64,000 nt of DNA from positions 552,051,763 through 552,115,762 of the forward strand of contig NC_058524.1 in assembly GCF_904849725.1 (NCBI RefSeq). The letters are read 5' to 3'. The stretch comes from Hordeum vulgare subsp. vulgare (Eukaryota; Streptophyta; Magnoliopsida; Poales; Poaceae). Position numbers and translations under genes: made by a program. Each line of letters starts with the position of its first letter. Within the stretch, counting starts at the first letter, position 1. This document shows, piece after piece, positions 11,499-23,054 of the stretch. Under the pieces are notes generated by a model, which was not told the DNA's origin, searched no databases, and saw only the letters and a program-made list of their open reading frames with translations.

Positions 11499-12263
11499 CT
11501 AAGTCACCTCAATGGGGACATGAATCTCCCCAACAAGCAAATCATACTTCATCTTAACACGAGGAATAGGGCATTCAAAGCTCCCAATAAGAATTGATGA
11601 TGTTTTTTCGGTAGCATTGATGCAATGTACTTGATATCGTTTCTTCGGAAAGTGCAGTGTATGCTCATTACCGTTGACATGGAAGGTGACATTGCCTTTG
11701 CTGCAATCTATAACAGCCCTTGCGGTGTTTAAGAACGGTCTTCCAAGAATGATCGCCATGGCATCATCCTCAGGAATATCCAGGATAACAAAGTCTGTCA
11801 AGATAGTAACGTTAGCAACCACAACAGGCACATCCTCGCAAATGCCGACAGGGAAAGTGGTTGATTTGTCGGCTATTTGCAGAGAAATTTCAGTGGGTGT
11901 CAACTTATCCAGTTCAAGTCTGCGATAAAGAGAGAGAGGCATAACACTAACACCGGCTCCAAGGTCACATAAGGCAGTTCTTATGTAGTTTCCTTTAATG
12001 GAGCAAGGTATAGTGGGCACTCCGGGATCACCAAGTTTCTTAGGAGTTCCACCTTTGAAAGTGTAATTGGCAAGCATGGTGGAGATCTCAAGATCTGGTA
12101 TCTTCCGTTTATTGGTCATGATATCTTTCATGTACTTGGCATATGGATACATTTTGAGCATATCAATTAACCGCATCTGCAGAAAGACGGGTCTCAACAT
12201 TTCAATAAAGCGCTCAAAATCCTCATCATCCTTTTTCTTGGATGGCTTAGGAAGAAAGGGCAT
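11499..12263 (-). CDS. Retropepsin-like aspartic protease domain of the gypsy element
   Basis: A 254-residue ORF in which the second half is a retropepsin-type fold: CDLGAGVSVMPLSLYRRLEL carries the DxGA active-site triplet, followed by IILGRPFLNTARAVIDCSKG, the conserved ILGRPFL hairpin of plant gypsy proteases. It would process the Gag polyprotein inside virus-like particles. The first ~90 residues (DMLKMYPYAKYMKDIMTNKR) are the usual linker of Ty3/gypsy polyproteins in Athila/Tat-type elements. It is separated from gag upstream (12339) by a stop, and no reverse transcriptase follows. Normally protease is fused to RT, so the polyprotein is truncated. Confidence 0.85.
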   Translation of the reverse strand: MPFLPKPSKKKDDEDFERFIEMLRPVFLQMRLIDMLKMYPYAKYMKDIMTNKRKIPDLEISTMLANYTFKGGTPKKLGDPGVPTIPCSIKGNYIRTALCDLGAGVSVMPLSLYRRLELDKLTPTEISLQIADKSTTFPVGICEDVPVVVANVTILTDFVILDIPEDDAMAIILGRPFLNTARAVIDCSKGNVTFHVNGNEHTLHFPKKRYQVHCINATEKTSSILIGSFECPIPRVKMKYDLLVGEIHVPIEVT

Positions 12264-12338
12264 GGGTCTCTGAACCCATGGCTCCCTTTCTTTACCATGC
12301 TTCCTAGCAGTAAAGTCATTCTTATCATATCTCTTAGG

Positions 12339-13469
12339 TTATGGGTTATCAGGATCAACTGTAGGTTCAATCACCACATCCTTATCATTGCTAGGTTGAG
12401 CATTATTATGAACATCGTTGTCCATATTGTCACTAGGTTCATGTTCATCACCAGATTGTGTTTGTGCATCAGACGCAAAAATATCATTTGGTTCTTCAAG
12501 TGTGACAGTATTTGGTGAACTGACATGTAGGTTTCTATCATCCTTCTTATTCTTAGGATGACTGGGTGTATCAGCATTAATTCCTTGAGAATCTTGATCA
12601 ATTCTCTTAGGATGGCCTTCAGGATACAAAGGTTCCTGAGTCATTTTGCCTCCTCTAGTAATGACTCTGACAGAGTTGTCATTTAATTCATTGAGCAAGT
12701 CATTCTGAGCTTTAAGTACTTGTTCTACCTGAGTAGTAATCATAGAGGCATGTTTACTCAGAAGCTTCAGATCATTGATATTTCTGTCTACACAAGCACT
12801 TAAATGACTAAGAATACGAGTACTTTGTTCCAATTGTCTGCTAACATAATCATTGAAACTCTTTTGTTTGGCAACAAAGTTGTCAAATTCATCAAAGCAT
12901 AGGCTAGCAGGTTTTTCAAAAGGAATATCACTCTCATTGAATCTACGCAGAGAATTCACCTCTACTACTTGTATCGGGTTATCGAGACCATGGATCTCTT
13001 CGATAGGCGATAGATTTTTGACTTCTTCAGATCTAATGCCTTTCTCTTGCATAGATTTCTTGGCTTCTTGCATATCTTCGGGACTGAGGAATAGAATACC
13101 TCTTTTCTTAGGAGTTGGCTTAGGAGGTGGTTCGCGGATAGTCCAAGCATTATCGTTGATCAAGATGTTATTCAGTAGGATCTCAGCTTGTTCTACAGTT
13201 CGTTCCCTAAAAACAGAACCGATACAACTATCTAGGTGGTCTCTAGAAGCATCGATAAGTCCGTTATAGAAGATATCAAGTATCTTGTTCTTCTTAAGAG
13301 GGTGATCAGGAAAAGCATTCTGTAGCTGGATGAGCTTCCCCCAAGCTTGTGGGAGACTCTCTTCTTTGAGTTGAGCAAAGTTGTATATTTCCTGCAAGGT
13401 AGCTTGCTTCTTATGGGCAAGGAAATATTTCTCACAGAAGTAATAGACCATATCCTGGGGACTACTCAC
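12339..13469 (-). CDS. Gag, central and C-terminal part
   Basis: A 376-residue ORF with the plant retrotransposon gag signature: FCEKYFLAHKKQATLQEIYN, EESLPQAWGKLIQLQNAFPD and ILDIFYNGLIDASRDHLDSC. This is the capsid-type region of gypsy Gag that packages element RNA. The C-terminal 150 residues are acidic and low in complexity. I see no zinc knuckle. It is broken from the N-terminal ORF (13715-14353) by stops between 13470 and 13714 and from the protease by a stop near 12300. It is probably not translated as one protein today. Confidence 0.8.
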   Translation of the reverse strand: MSSPQDMVYYFCEKYFLAHKKQATLQEIYNFAQLKEESLPQAWGKLIQLQNAFPDHPLKKNKILDIFYNGLIDASRDHLDSCIGSVFRERTVEQAEILLNNILINDNAWTIREPPPKPTPKKRGILFLSPEDMQEAKKSMQEKGIRSEEVKNLSPIEEIHGLDNPIQVVEVNSLRRFNESDIPFEKPASLCFDEFDNFVAKQKSFNDYVSRQLEQSTRILSHLSACVDRNINDLKLLSKHASMITTQVEQVLKAQNDLLNELNDNSVRVITRGGKMTQEPLYPEGHPKRIDQDSQGINADTPSHPKNKKDDRNLHVSSPNTVTLEEPNDIFASDAQTQSGDEHEPSDNMDNDVHNNAQPSNDKDVVIEPTVDPDNP

Positions 13470-13714
13470 ACATCCAGGAGAAAGAGAAGTGAACTAGGCT
13501 TTAGCATCATCCTTTAGAGAGAAAGGAAAAACTTAAAGATATAGTAGTAGCGGATCTTCTCCTCACTAGTGAAAAGGGTGGCTATATCGTGTAGTTTGGT
13601 AAGATGGGCTACGACCGTCTCAGACTCATAACTGTGGAAAGGATCAGATTCGACTAGAGAGATTATCTCAGGGTCGACAGAGAATTCATAATCCTCATCG
13701 GTGATAAAGATAGG

Positions 13715-14353
13715 TCAAGTGGCAAACTTCGGGTCGTATTTCATCCTAGCTTTCAGAGATTTTTCCTTCCACTTGAGAAGTAATTTCTCAGCGTCATAGG
13801 CATCCTTACACGCAAGAAAATCCTCAGCTATCTCTCCCTCCATAACATAACCCTCAGGTATATCAGGCAACTCATATTTAGGAGAGCTAGATCTAGCAGG
13901 AGCAAAAGCAGGTTCTATCTCAATAATATCGGCAGTTTCAGAAGCATCACGAGCATTGGCAGTAACTCTAGCAATATGAGCATCAAGGAATACCCCTAGT
14001 GGCTTATCAGGCAAAGTAGTATCTCTAGCAGTGTCAAGCATATCATCATCAGGAAAAATAGCATCTCTAGCATCATCAGGCAAGGCAGTATCAAGCATAG
14101 CATCAGCAGGCAAAATAACATCTCTAGCATCATCAGGCAAGGAAGTATCAAGCATAGCATCATCAGGAAAAATAGTTTCTCTAGCATCATGGGGCAAGGC
14201 AGTATCAGGCATAGCATCTCTAGCAGTATCTAGCACAAGCAACATATCAAGATTTCTAGCAGGAGGTGGTGTCGCAAATTTACTCATAACTGAAGGTGAA
14301 TCAAGTGCAAAGCTAGATGGCAGTTCCTTACCTCCCCTTGTAGTTGAGGGCAA
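13715..14353 (-). CDS. Gag N-terminal ORF with 57-bp tandem repeats
   Basis: A 212-residue ORF beginning MPSTTRGGKELPSSFALDSP, about 80 bp downstream of the primer site, which is where Gag should start. Its middle is a tandem array of 19-residue units (DDARDxIxPxDAMLDTxLP). The C-terminal end (YDAEKLLLKWKEKSLKARMK, YDPKFAT) leads toward the capsid region at 13469. A short broken stretch (13470-13714) separates the two. It is likely the original start of the gag-protease polyprotein. Confidence 0.7.
   Translation of the reverse strand: MPSTTRGGKELPSSFALDSPSVMSKFATPPPARNLDMLLVLDTARDAMPDTALPHDARETIFPDDAMLDTSLPDDARDVILPADAMLDTALPDDARDAIFPDDDMLDTARDTTLPDKPLGVFLDAHIARVTANARDASETADIIEIEPAFAPARSSSPKYELPDIPEGYVMEGEIAEDFLACKDAYDAEKLLLKWKEKSLKARMKYDPKFAT
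14030..14226. repeat. 57-bp tandem repeat inside gag
   Basis: Units beginning agtatcaagcatagcatc start at 14087, 14144 and 14201, exactly 57 bp apart, with a diverged unit before them from about 14030. Because 57 is a multiple of 3 the reading frame is kept, giving a 19-residue repeat. Confidence 0.9.
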
Positions 14354-14433
14354 GACTTTGGTTCTTGGATCTTTCAGATTCTTCGTAGTGATCAGCAGAT
14401 ATAAATCCCAAGTGACTCAGAGAATATAGCTCC

Positions 14434-14452
14434 CCTCCCCGGCAACGGCGCC
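14434..14452 (-). other. Primer-binding site of the gypsy element
   Basis: On the minus strand it reads TGGCGCCGTTGCCGGGGAG, the tRNA-Asp-type primer site common in Athila/Tat-type gypsy elements. It lies about 10 bp inside the LTR edge at 14463. Confidence 0.85.
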
Positions 14453-14462
14453 AGAAAAGAGC

Positions 14463-16089
14463 TGCTTCCAGTTGCTCAACAATTAGCAATTGTCTTGCAA
14501 TGGCCCACCAGCGTGTGGGATCATGGCAGTTTTCGAGGGTAGAGTATTCAACCCAAATTTGTTGGTTCGACACGATGGGAGTGAAAGGATATTCTCCAGT
14601 ATTAGCAGTTGAGTTGTCGGCTCAACCACACCTGAAAGATTAGTATCTGCAAGCAGGATATAAGTAGCAAAGGTAGTATGATAGCAACGGTGCTAGGAAA
14701 GAATCTGTTGACGGTAGATTATTCCCAACAGAAGTATCAATGGCGCCAGTAAAGTATTGTAGCAGGTAGTAGCAGTGTAACGAGTAACAGTAGTAGCAAG
14801 GAACAACAATAGTGACAACAGTAGCAAGTAGCAATAGTAGCAAGTAACAGCAGTAGCAAGTCACAGTGGTAGCAACAGTAGTGGCAGCTGTAGTAGGAGA
14901 AAGCAAGTAACAGCAACAACAAGTAACAGTGGCAGCAACAGTAGTAACGGCAAAGCAAGCAAAAGTGGCAGTGGGACAAACTCGTAGGCAATGGATCGGT
15001 GATTTGTTGGATGCATTCATCATGCAACAGTTATAACACGGAGAGATATCTGGCTAGCTCCCGTTCGTCAATGTGATGTAGGCATGCATTCTGTGTGTAG
15101 TCATACGTGCTTAGGGAAAAGAACTTGCATGACATCTATTGTCCATCCCTCCCGTGGCAGTGGGGTCCAATGGATACTACGGGATATTAAGGTTCTCCTT
15201 TTAATAAAGAACCGGACCAACGCATTAGCACTTGGTGAACACATGAACTCCTCAAACTATGGTTATCATCGGGAGTGGTTCCGGTTATTGTCACTCCGGG
15301 GTTGCCGGATCATAACACATAGTAGGTAACTACAACTTGCAAGATCGGATCTAAAACACACATATATTGGTGACAACATAATAATTTCAGATCTGAATTC
15401 ATGGCACTCGGGCCCTAGTGACAAGCATTAAGCATGGCAAAGTAGTAGCAACATCAATCATAGAACATAGTGGATACTAGGGATCAATCCCCATCAAAAC
15501 TAACTCGATTACATGATAGATCTCATCCTACTCATCACCGCCCAGCAAGCCTACGAATAGATTATTCACGAACGATGAAGAGCTTCATGGAATTGGAGAG
15601 GGAAGAAGGTTGATGATGACGATGGCGACGATCTCCTTGATCCGGAGCCCAAAACGGACTCCAGATCTGCCCTCCAGGGCAAGAACGGGATGTGGCGGCG
15701 CCTCTGGATCGTGAAACGCGATGAACTCTTCTTTCTTGATTTTTTCCGGGACGAAAGGGAATAAATAGCGCTGGAATTGGGGGCGGCAGAGCCACGTTGG
15801 CCCCACAAGCCTGGTAGCCGCAACCACGGGGGCGCGGCTACAGGGCTTGTGGCCCACTGGCCCGTCCCCTCCGGTGGATCTTTGCGCAGGTATTTTTCAT
15901 ATTTTCTAGAAATATTCTTCGTAAATTTTTAGGACGTTCCAAGAACTTTCATTTCTGCACAAAAACAACACCATGGCAATTCTGCTGAAAACAGCATGAG
16001 TCCGGGTTAGTTCCATTCGAATCATGCAAATTAGAGTCCAAAACAAGGGCAAAATAGTTTGGAAAAGTAGATACGATGGAGACGTATCA
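14463..16089 (-). repeat. 5' LTR of the gypsy element
   Basis: It ends ...gagacgtatca at 16089 and begins near 14463 (tgcttccagt), next to the primer site. It is full length, unlike the 3' LTR. It contains the agtagcaagtaacag low-complexity tract (14770-14960) and a TATA-like reverse complement of aataaatagc near 15762. Confidence 0.8.
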
Positions 16090-16474
16090 GGGGTGAAGAA
16101 TAATTATTCCTCACCCAGGGTGACGAATAGCGCGATTATATATATATACATATCCTACCACCTAGGGGTAGTTACCCCACATGTTCCATATACTATAATG
16201 CGGTAGTATATATATTAATTTATTATTTTTATTATGTTCATATATTATATTTAAGAGTTTTCAAAGTGAGTTACATGAAAAAATTACAAGTTAGCCCATA
16301 GTTTTTATTATATTTTTGAAATACATATATTTTTGTACGTAAAAAAGAACATACACAAAATATGATACATACTACCAAAAAATAGTATATATACTACCTA
16401 AACATTCTTATATACTACATGCTACGCGTACATACTCTCTTATTTGATAGATACTACATAGGTAGATAAAATTT

Positions 16475-16520
<46 letters not shown>

Positions 16521-16529
16521 CGAATGTTT
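16090..16529. mobile_element. MITE-like ends and AT-rich sequence with a (TA)n tract
   Basis: It starts ggggtgaagaataat, the missing right end of the MITE-like element at 5838-6142. This runs directly into attattcctcacccagggtg, a second end of the same kind. The rest is AT-rich with many 'atactac' words and a pure (TA)n run at about 16478-16517. No gene seen. Confidence 0.45.
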
Positions 16530-19062
16530 CTTGCTTTAGCCCTCCGGATGGAGCCAATCTTCTACAAGGGTACGAGGCGAGGCCAAACAGTTGTGCGATG
16601 ATATAAAATTAAGCACCTATGAAGTCGCAGAAGATGGCGAACAGATTGCTCCTGAACCGAATGCCCGTAAATTTATAAATCTATGGGAGTTATTGTTAGG
16701 GGCCAAATCCCGTTCACTATTCGAGAATGGAATAGGCCAAAGGTAGATCGTGAAGTTAGTTACGTTGATGAAAGATCAAAAGATTTTCTTTGGGATATGC
16801 TCATGTCACATTTTAACCTACCAAATGGTCACACATAGCAAAAGTTTGAAAGTCAAGAAATTTGTCTATAAGAAGATGGTCACACAATTCCCGAGCCGGA
16901 AGAAAAGATTATACAATGACTACATCAAGGCAAAAAAGAAGAGTCCAAAATTCACGGGAGCACTAGAAAAGATAAAGTATCACTGGAACACATTTGTGGA
17001 GTACAAGGAATCGGTTGAATCTTTGGAAAGGTCGAGAAAAAATAAGATAAATACTGAGAAAAAGCAGTATCACCTTGTTCTGGGGACACGTGGCAACAAG
17101 GGAGCCCTGCCTAAGTGGGAAGGAGCTGAAGCCAAGATTGTTGCAGAACGGATCATTCCAGCTACAACGGATTGGCTCGAGTGGTCCAAGACTTAGTTTT
17201 ATGCGCATGGGGGAAAGTTGGACCGAGCGACAGGGCAGATTATTGCAAAGGCAGATCTTAAAATAGCCTTGGATGCTCGAAAGGGGTTGTTGCAGCGTGA
17301 GAGAGAGAACTACGAGCTTACACGCGCTCTCAACAATCCTAAACACGGAGGACGAACAAGAATCAAAGGAGTTGTTCCGTGGATTCGGTTTTTTTTTGGA
17401 GTGGAACGTCATTTATAGAAGCCGTGAGAGAAAAATGAAGCAGAATGCAAACCAGATTCAGAGGGTAGAAAGAAATAAGAAGGAAATTCACCTCATATTA
17501 TAGCGACACCAGGAGCAACTAGACACAATTATCCACCAAAGAGCATCTCCGCGATAGTAGCAAGCAGATCCAACATTGGGTAGTACCGTCCCATCTATGC
17601 GGAAAAGCATCATGGGTTCCACGGGGGTCCGGGCCGATGATGCACTCATGGCTCGCTACCCTGTGGATGATATCAAAGAGAGGATAGATTGTGAGCTACA
17701 CTAGAAAATGAAGAACATATCCATGAAGGTGGAGGTCGGCTTCGCTTTACCGAATGCACCTGAAGCAACCATCCATGGCAATCCAATTCTAGATGTGTAT
17801 GCTAAAGTCGGGGTGGATGCAGTTCTGCAGGAATATGAGTCACTAGAGCTTGTCATTCCTGGAGGTGAAGGGGAGCAAATAGTGGGAGAAGTTGTGCATG
17901 GTGTCATTGTATGGAGAAAGGAATGCATCGTGTTTCCAAACTCGGCACCAAGTCCATCGACTCCTAAGAGTAGCGATACACCTCTAAGTCGACCCCACGT
18001 CAATATGAGGGAGTCCACCACAAGTCCAAATCAATCTCTACCGCGTGAGCCGACTCCACCCCCTAAGTGCCAGCAGGGCCAAAAGTGGAAGACCACACCT
18101 GCATTGACTAGTCCTATTCGAAACAAAGCTACAAAGAAGAAAGCCAAAGGTGAGCCTCCTGCCAAAAAGAAGTTAGCTTGCGATATGATTGATGACGAAA
18201 TAAAAATGGTCGTGGATTCTGAAGCGAAGTCCCATTTTTTCCCCGCCGCCAAAGGAGATGATACCTAACAAAATTGTAGATCACTTGGTGAAATTTCTTG
18301 AGAGACCCCTAGCACATGTGGACAATAGACCATCAAACTATGGTCGTTGTATTAGGAAGTCATATAATGAACAAATGCAGCAGGCGAGACGTAGTAAGGA
18401 AAGTTCGAAAACAGTTCCTCAGCTCGAAGAACACGCAATACAATCGTCCCCCCCCACTCAAGGTGATTACCGATAAGGTAACCGATGCTTCTAGGAACAT
18501 TGGTATCAGTATTGATCAACTCCCAGGCAACGAGGAAGTTCCTATGGTTGAAGTAGCATAGCAATATGCCTCTAGAAAATCTTTAGTCAGACCTGAGCAG
18601 GTCCCAAATCTATCAACATAAATGCGAAGATTGCATGACTGGTACATGCAAGAAGTTGCCAATGGGCGAGTGATGATGATGGTGAAATTCAAGAAAGAGC
18701 ATTTGTTCTATGAAAATGAGCTATGTCTAATGTTTGATGAATTTTTTCAGTTATACAATCAAGACTCACTCGACAAATCTATCATGAGTTGCTATTGTGT
18801 GTATGTGATTTCTTATTGTAATTTAAGTCTCTAGCTCAGCTCGTTCATTGCGAGCAATTATTCTCATGTATATTATTTTGTACACTATTACGCAAAATGA
18901 AGATTCTCCAATGCAAAAGAGAGAATCTATGACATTGTGCTCATTGACCCATATATCGTTAATGAAAGATTGAAAGAAGACCATGCCAAAGACTGAGAGG
19001 GGAACTTGCTAAGGTTTTGAAAGGCACAAAATGCCAAAGGAGAAACACTATTTACTTATAAC
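16530..19062 (+). pseudogene. CACTA second gene (Transposase_24 / Ulp1-like), broken
   Basis: This is the second gene of a plus-strand CACTA relic, probably the partner of the TNP2 piece at 3211-4625. A basic N-terminal stretch (16750-17000) leads into a Transposase_24-like block (plant En/Spm family): YHLVLGTRGNKGALPKWEGA, IPATTDWLEWSKT, then after a frameshift AHGGKLDRATGQI. A block at 17708-17950 (GNPILDVYAKVGVDAVLQEY) resembles the conserved domain found in the same grass CACTA proteins. Low-complexity Pro/Lys-rich sequence follows. At 18900-19060 frameshifted fragments resemble the start of an Ulp1/C48 protease domain. At least five frame breaks are present, and the Copia LTR at 19063 truncates the end. 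Such proteins are thought to bind element ends or remove SUMO-like modifiers. Here it is dead. Confidence 0.7.
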
Positions 19063-20008
19063 TGTTTGAAATATGCCCTAGAGCCAATAATAAAGTGGTT
19101 ATTTTAATTTTCCTTGTTCACGATAATTTTTTATTATCCATGCTAGAATTATATTGATTGGAAACTCAAATACATGTGTGGGTACATAAACAACACTGTA
19201 TCCCTAGTGAGCCTCTAATGGATTAGGTCATTGATCAAAGATGGTCGAGCTTTTCTGGCCATAGACATGAGTTGTCATTTTATAACGGGATCACATCATT
19301 AGGAGAATGATGTGATAGACAAGTCCCAAACTATGAACGTAGCATATGATCGTGTCAGTTTATTGCTATTGTTTTCTGCATGTCAAGTATCTATTGCTAT
19401 GACCATGAGATCATGCCACTCACTGACACCGGAAGAGTACCTTGTGTGTATTAAACGTCGCAACATAACTGGGTGGCTATAAAGATGCTCTACAGGTATC
19501 TTCGAGGGCGTCTGTTGAGTTAGCATGGATCAAGACTGGGATTTGTTACTCTGTGTGATCGATTGGTATCTCAAGGCCCACTCAGTAATACAACACCACA
19601 ATGAGCTTGAGTAATGTCACTAAAGAGTTAGACAATGGATCTTGTATTACGAAACGAGTAAAGAGACTTGCTGGTAATGAGGTTTAACTAGGTATGGAGA
19701 TACTGATGATCGAATCTCGGGCAAGTAACATACCGATAAACAAAGGGAACTACATATGTGATTAACTGAATCCTTGACACTGAGGTTCGACCGATAAAGA
19801 TGTTTGTAGAATATGGGAGAACCAGTAAGGAGATCCAGGTCCTGGTATTAGTTATTGAACGTAGAGGTGTCTCGGTCATGTCTACATAGTTCTCGAACCC
19901 ACACGGTCTGCACAATTAACGTTTGATGATGATATAAGCATAATTGAGTTATTATGTTGGTGACCGAACGTTTGATGATGATATAAGCATAATTGAGTTA
20001 TTATGTTG
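19063..20008 (+). mobile_element. Truncated Angela-type Copia LTR
   Basis: It begins tgtttgaaatatgccctaga, the family's LTR start with one change, and follows the LTR for about 900 bp through 'ggtctgcac' near 19904. It then breaks off, and the last part is a duplicated segment. CACTA TNP2 sequence of the opposite strand starts at 20009. The 3' half of the LTR and any internal region are missing, so this is the product of a deletion or rearrangement. Confidence 0.85.
19918..20008. repeat. 42-bp direct repeat at a rearrangement junction
   Basis: Two identical 42-bp copies beginning aacgtttgatgatgatataa and ending ttattatgttg lie at 19918-19959 and 19967-20008. The second copy directly abuts CACTA sequence. 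Confidence 0.95.
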
Positions 20009-22321
20009 CTTCCTTCTGGCCTAGCGCCGTTACAGACATATTTCTTTAAGACTCCCATGAAGCTCTCCAAGGCAAACGTATTGTGTAGAAATACAAGACC
20101 CAGAATGGCAATCTCGTCGACTAGGTGAACTAGGACGTTCGTCACACTATTTAAGAAGGATGGTGGGAACACCAACTCGAAACTGACAATACATTGGACC
20201 AAATCATTCTGTAACCTTGGTAGGATTTCTGGATCGTTTACCTTCTGAGAAATTGAATTCAGGAATGCACATAGCTTCACAATAGCTAATCGAACATTTT
20301 CTCGTAGAAACCCCCTAAATGCAATCGGAAGCAGTTGCATCATCATCACGTGGCAGTCATGAGACTTTAGGTTCTGGAATTTTTTTTATCTGCCATATTT
20401 ATTATTGCCTTTATATTTGACGAGAAGCCAACAGGACCTTGATACTGAGCAGGCATTCAAAAAAGATTTCCTTCTCTGCTTTGGTAAGAGCATAGCAAGT
20501 AGGACGTTGATACTGCTTCAGATGCATGTTGTCTTTTTTGTTCATACGTTGCTGGTCCTCCCATGCCTCTGGTGTATCTTTTGTCTTCCCATACATGCCC
20601 AAGAAGCCTAGCAGGTTCACGCAAACATTCTTCATCACGTGCATCACGTCGATTGCCTCGCGGACCTCTATGTATGTCCAATAAGATAGGTCCCAAAATA
20701 TAGATTTCTTGTTCCACATGGGTGCGTGTCCCTCAGCGTCATTCAGAACAGATTGTCCGCCAGGACCCTTTCCAAAGATTACTTGTAAATCCTTGACCAT
20801 ATCAAATATAACATCACCTGTACGGAGGACAGGCTTCTTCCGGTGATCTGCCTCACCTTTGCAATGCTTGCCTTTCTTTCTTAAGTGATGCCTCCTTGGA
20901 GGAAATCGACGATGTCCCACGTACACATTCTTCTTACATTTGTCCAAATATATACTTTCAGTCTCATCTAAACAGTGTGTATGCGTGGTATCCCTTGTTT
21001 GTCTCTCCTGAAAGGTTACTGAGAGCAGCCCAATCATTGGTGGTTACAAACAACAACGCTTGTTGGTCAAATTCCTCCTGTTTGTTCTCATCCCACACAC
21101 GTACACCTTTTTTATCCCACAGTTGTAAACGTTCTTCAACTAATGGCCTTAGGTACACATTAATGTCATTGCCGGGTTGCTTAGGACCTTGGATGAGCAC
21201 CGACATCATAATGAACTTCCGCTTCATGCACATCCAATGAGGAAGCTTATACATGCATAGAGTTACAGGCTAGGTGCTACGATTATTGCTCTGCTCCCCA
21301 AAAGGATTAATGCCATCCGCACTTAAACTAAAGCATATGTTCCTTGCGTCATCTGCAAAGTCCCCCACTTTCTCTTGATTTTTCTTCACTGCGACCTGTC
21401 AGCGGGTACTCTGAACATCACGTCTTTCTTACGGCTGTATCTGTGCCATCAAAACAACTTGGCATGCTCTTTATTTCTAAACAGACGTTTCAACCATGGT
21501 ATTATAGGAGCATACCACATCACCTTGGTAGGAACCTTCTTCCAGGGGTGTTAGCCCTCAAAATCACCTGGGTCATGTCGTATGATCCTATAATGTAATG
21601 CACCGCATACCGAGCATGCATTCAAATTCTCATAGTCCTCACCGTGGTATAGGATGCAATCATTAGGGGCATGCATGTATCTTGTGCACCTCTAATCCTA
21701 GAGGGCAGAGAACCTTCTTTGCTTCGTACATACTATCACGCAATTCGTTATCCTTTCGAAGCTTTTTCTTCATTATTTTTAGTAGCTTCTGAAATCCCTT
21801 GTCACATGTACCATTCTCTGCCTTCCATTGCAGCAATTCCAGGGTGCTACCGAGCTTTGTGTTGCCATCTTCGCAATTTGGGTACAACCCTTTTTTGTGA
21901 TCCTCTAACATGCGATCGAACTTAAACTTCTCCCTTTCACTTTCACAATCTTTTTGTGCATCAACAATGACCCGGTGAAGATCATCATCAGCGGGCAGAT
22001 CTGGTGCCTCTTGATCTTCAGCTTCCCTTGTTACAGTATCATCGTATTCAGGGAACATAGGATCTGGATAGTTGTCATCATCCTCTTCTTATTCATTGTC
22101 TTCCATCATAACCCCTCTTCCTCCATGCTTGGTCCAAACATTATAGTGTGGCTTGAAACCCTTCTCAAGAAGGTGCAAGTGAAGGGTTTTCGAAGAAGAG
22201 TAATCCTTCGTATTCCCATAAATAGTACATGGACAATACATAAAACCATTCTGCTTGTTTGCCTCAGCCACTTCGAGAAAATTATGCAGGCGGTCAATGT
22301 AGTCTGAGGAGCGTCAGTCAC
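20009..22321 (-). pseudogene. CACTA transposase TNP2 (broken)
   Basis: This relic is co-linear with the better-preserved copy at 40041-43283. In coding order it has an N-terminal region with KLGSTLELLQWKAENGTCDK (22058-21663), a middle with PKQPGNDINVYLRPLVEERL (about 21150), the transposase core with EAIDVMHVMKNVCVNLLGFL (about 20660) and a DUF4218-like part with KLCAFLNSISQKVNDPEILP (about 20270). Frameshifts and stops divide it into at least five ORFs. It ends before the DUF4216-like region. It would have encoded the element's DNA-cutting enzyme but is not functional. Confidence 0.88.
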
Positions 22322-23054
22322 CGTACATCCATTGTCAGTTCATCTGTGTGCATTATATTATTGAATATATAAAAACCCATTACAGGACATCATGAATAGA
22401 GAAGTGGCCAAATGCAAGTTCATCATCGCATTAAGATCAAATGTTATTACTGAAAAAATAAATACATAAAGTTCATACGTATAGTTCTCATAGAACAACA
22501 TACAACTCTCTAGAGCATATAATTAAAACAAGTCAGAATTTTTTTCTCTAAAAAAGATAATTAAGAACAAGAGGCTCACCAGAGTGGTGCTGACGACGAG
22601 ATCGGCACAGACGATCGACTGGGGTGAGGACGATGGGCACGGCGACGAGACGACACCCTACACATGTGCAAACTAAAAAGTTAATTTGAGCTCAAATTAT
22701 GCATCTAAATCAAATAAACTCATACATACACTCCTCCACTAAAACCCGCAAAATACACTACTTCTAGAGCATTTTAAATGAGCTAAACTAGTAGTGAGAG
22801 ATGAGGATGAAGTTGCTAACTATTTTAGAACACTTGGATAGTTGGTGCACCGCCAAACCTAGACAAATCTTGGGGAAATGGAGCTTGGAGGTCGAGCTTG
22901 GAGAGGAGAGAAAGCTTAAGTGTGGCTCAGGTATTTCATCGAACACCTCATGTGCATAGGAGGTGAGAACATAGTAGCACACACATCCCACACACTCGCC
23001 AGCCAAAAAATAGAGGAGTGAACGGGCAGGGACGAGCATATATATAGGCATTCT
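22322..23054 (-). other. 5' non-coding region of the second CACTA relic
   Basis: No intact gene. Segments such as catcgaacacctcatgtgca (22940) recur in the same position of the complete element (about 43662), so this is shared leader/promoter sequence. A TATATATAGG box lies at 23038. Confidence 0.6.

Larger units (their letters stand above)
6143..16089 (-). mobile_element. Gypsy-type LTR retrotransposon with gag, protease and an extra ORF but no pol core
   Basis: Two LTRs (6143-7718 and 14463-16089) flank about 6.7 kb. The minus-strand LTR start is TGATACGTCTCCATCGTATC, shared by several Triticeae gypsy families. The primer site (TGGCGCCGTTGCC) and the polypurine tract are both in place. Reading on the minus strand, the order is gag, retropepsin-like protease, then an unrelated 331-residue ORF. 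No reverse transcriptase, RNase H or integrase motif is visible, so the element would need enzymes from another copy. By eye the LTRs differ at about 10 of the first ~330 aligned bases, so the insertion is not very recent. Confidence 0.85.

Noticed and set aside
12853..13269. 138-residue plus-strand ORF
   Set aside because: It is the antisense shadow of the gag frame on the minus strand.
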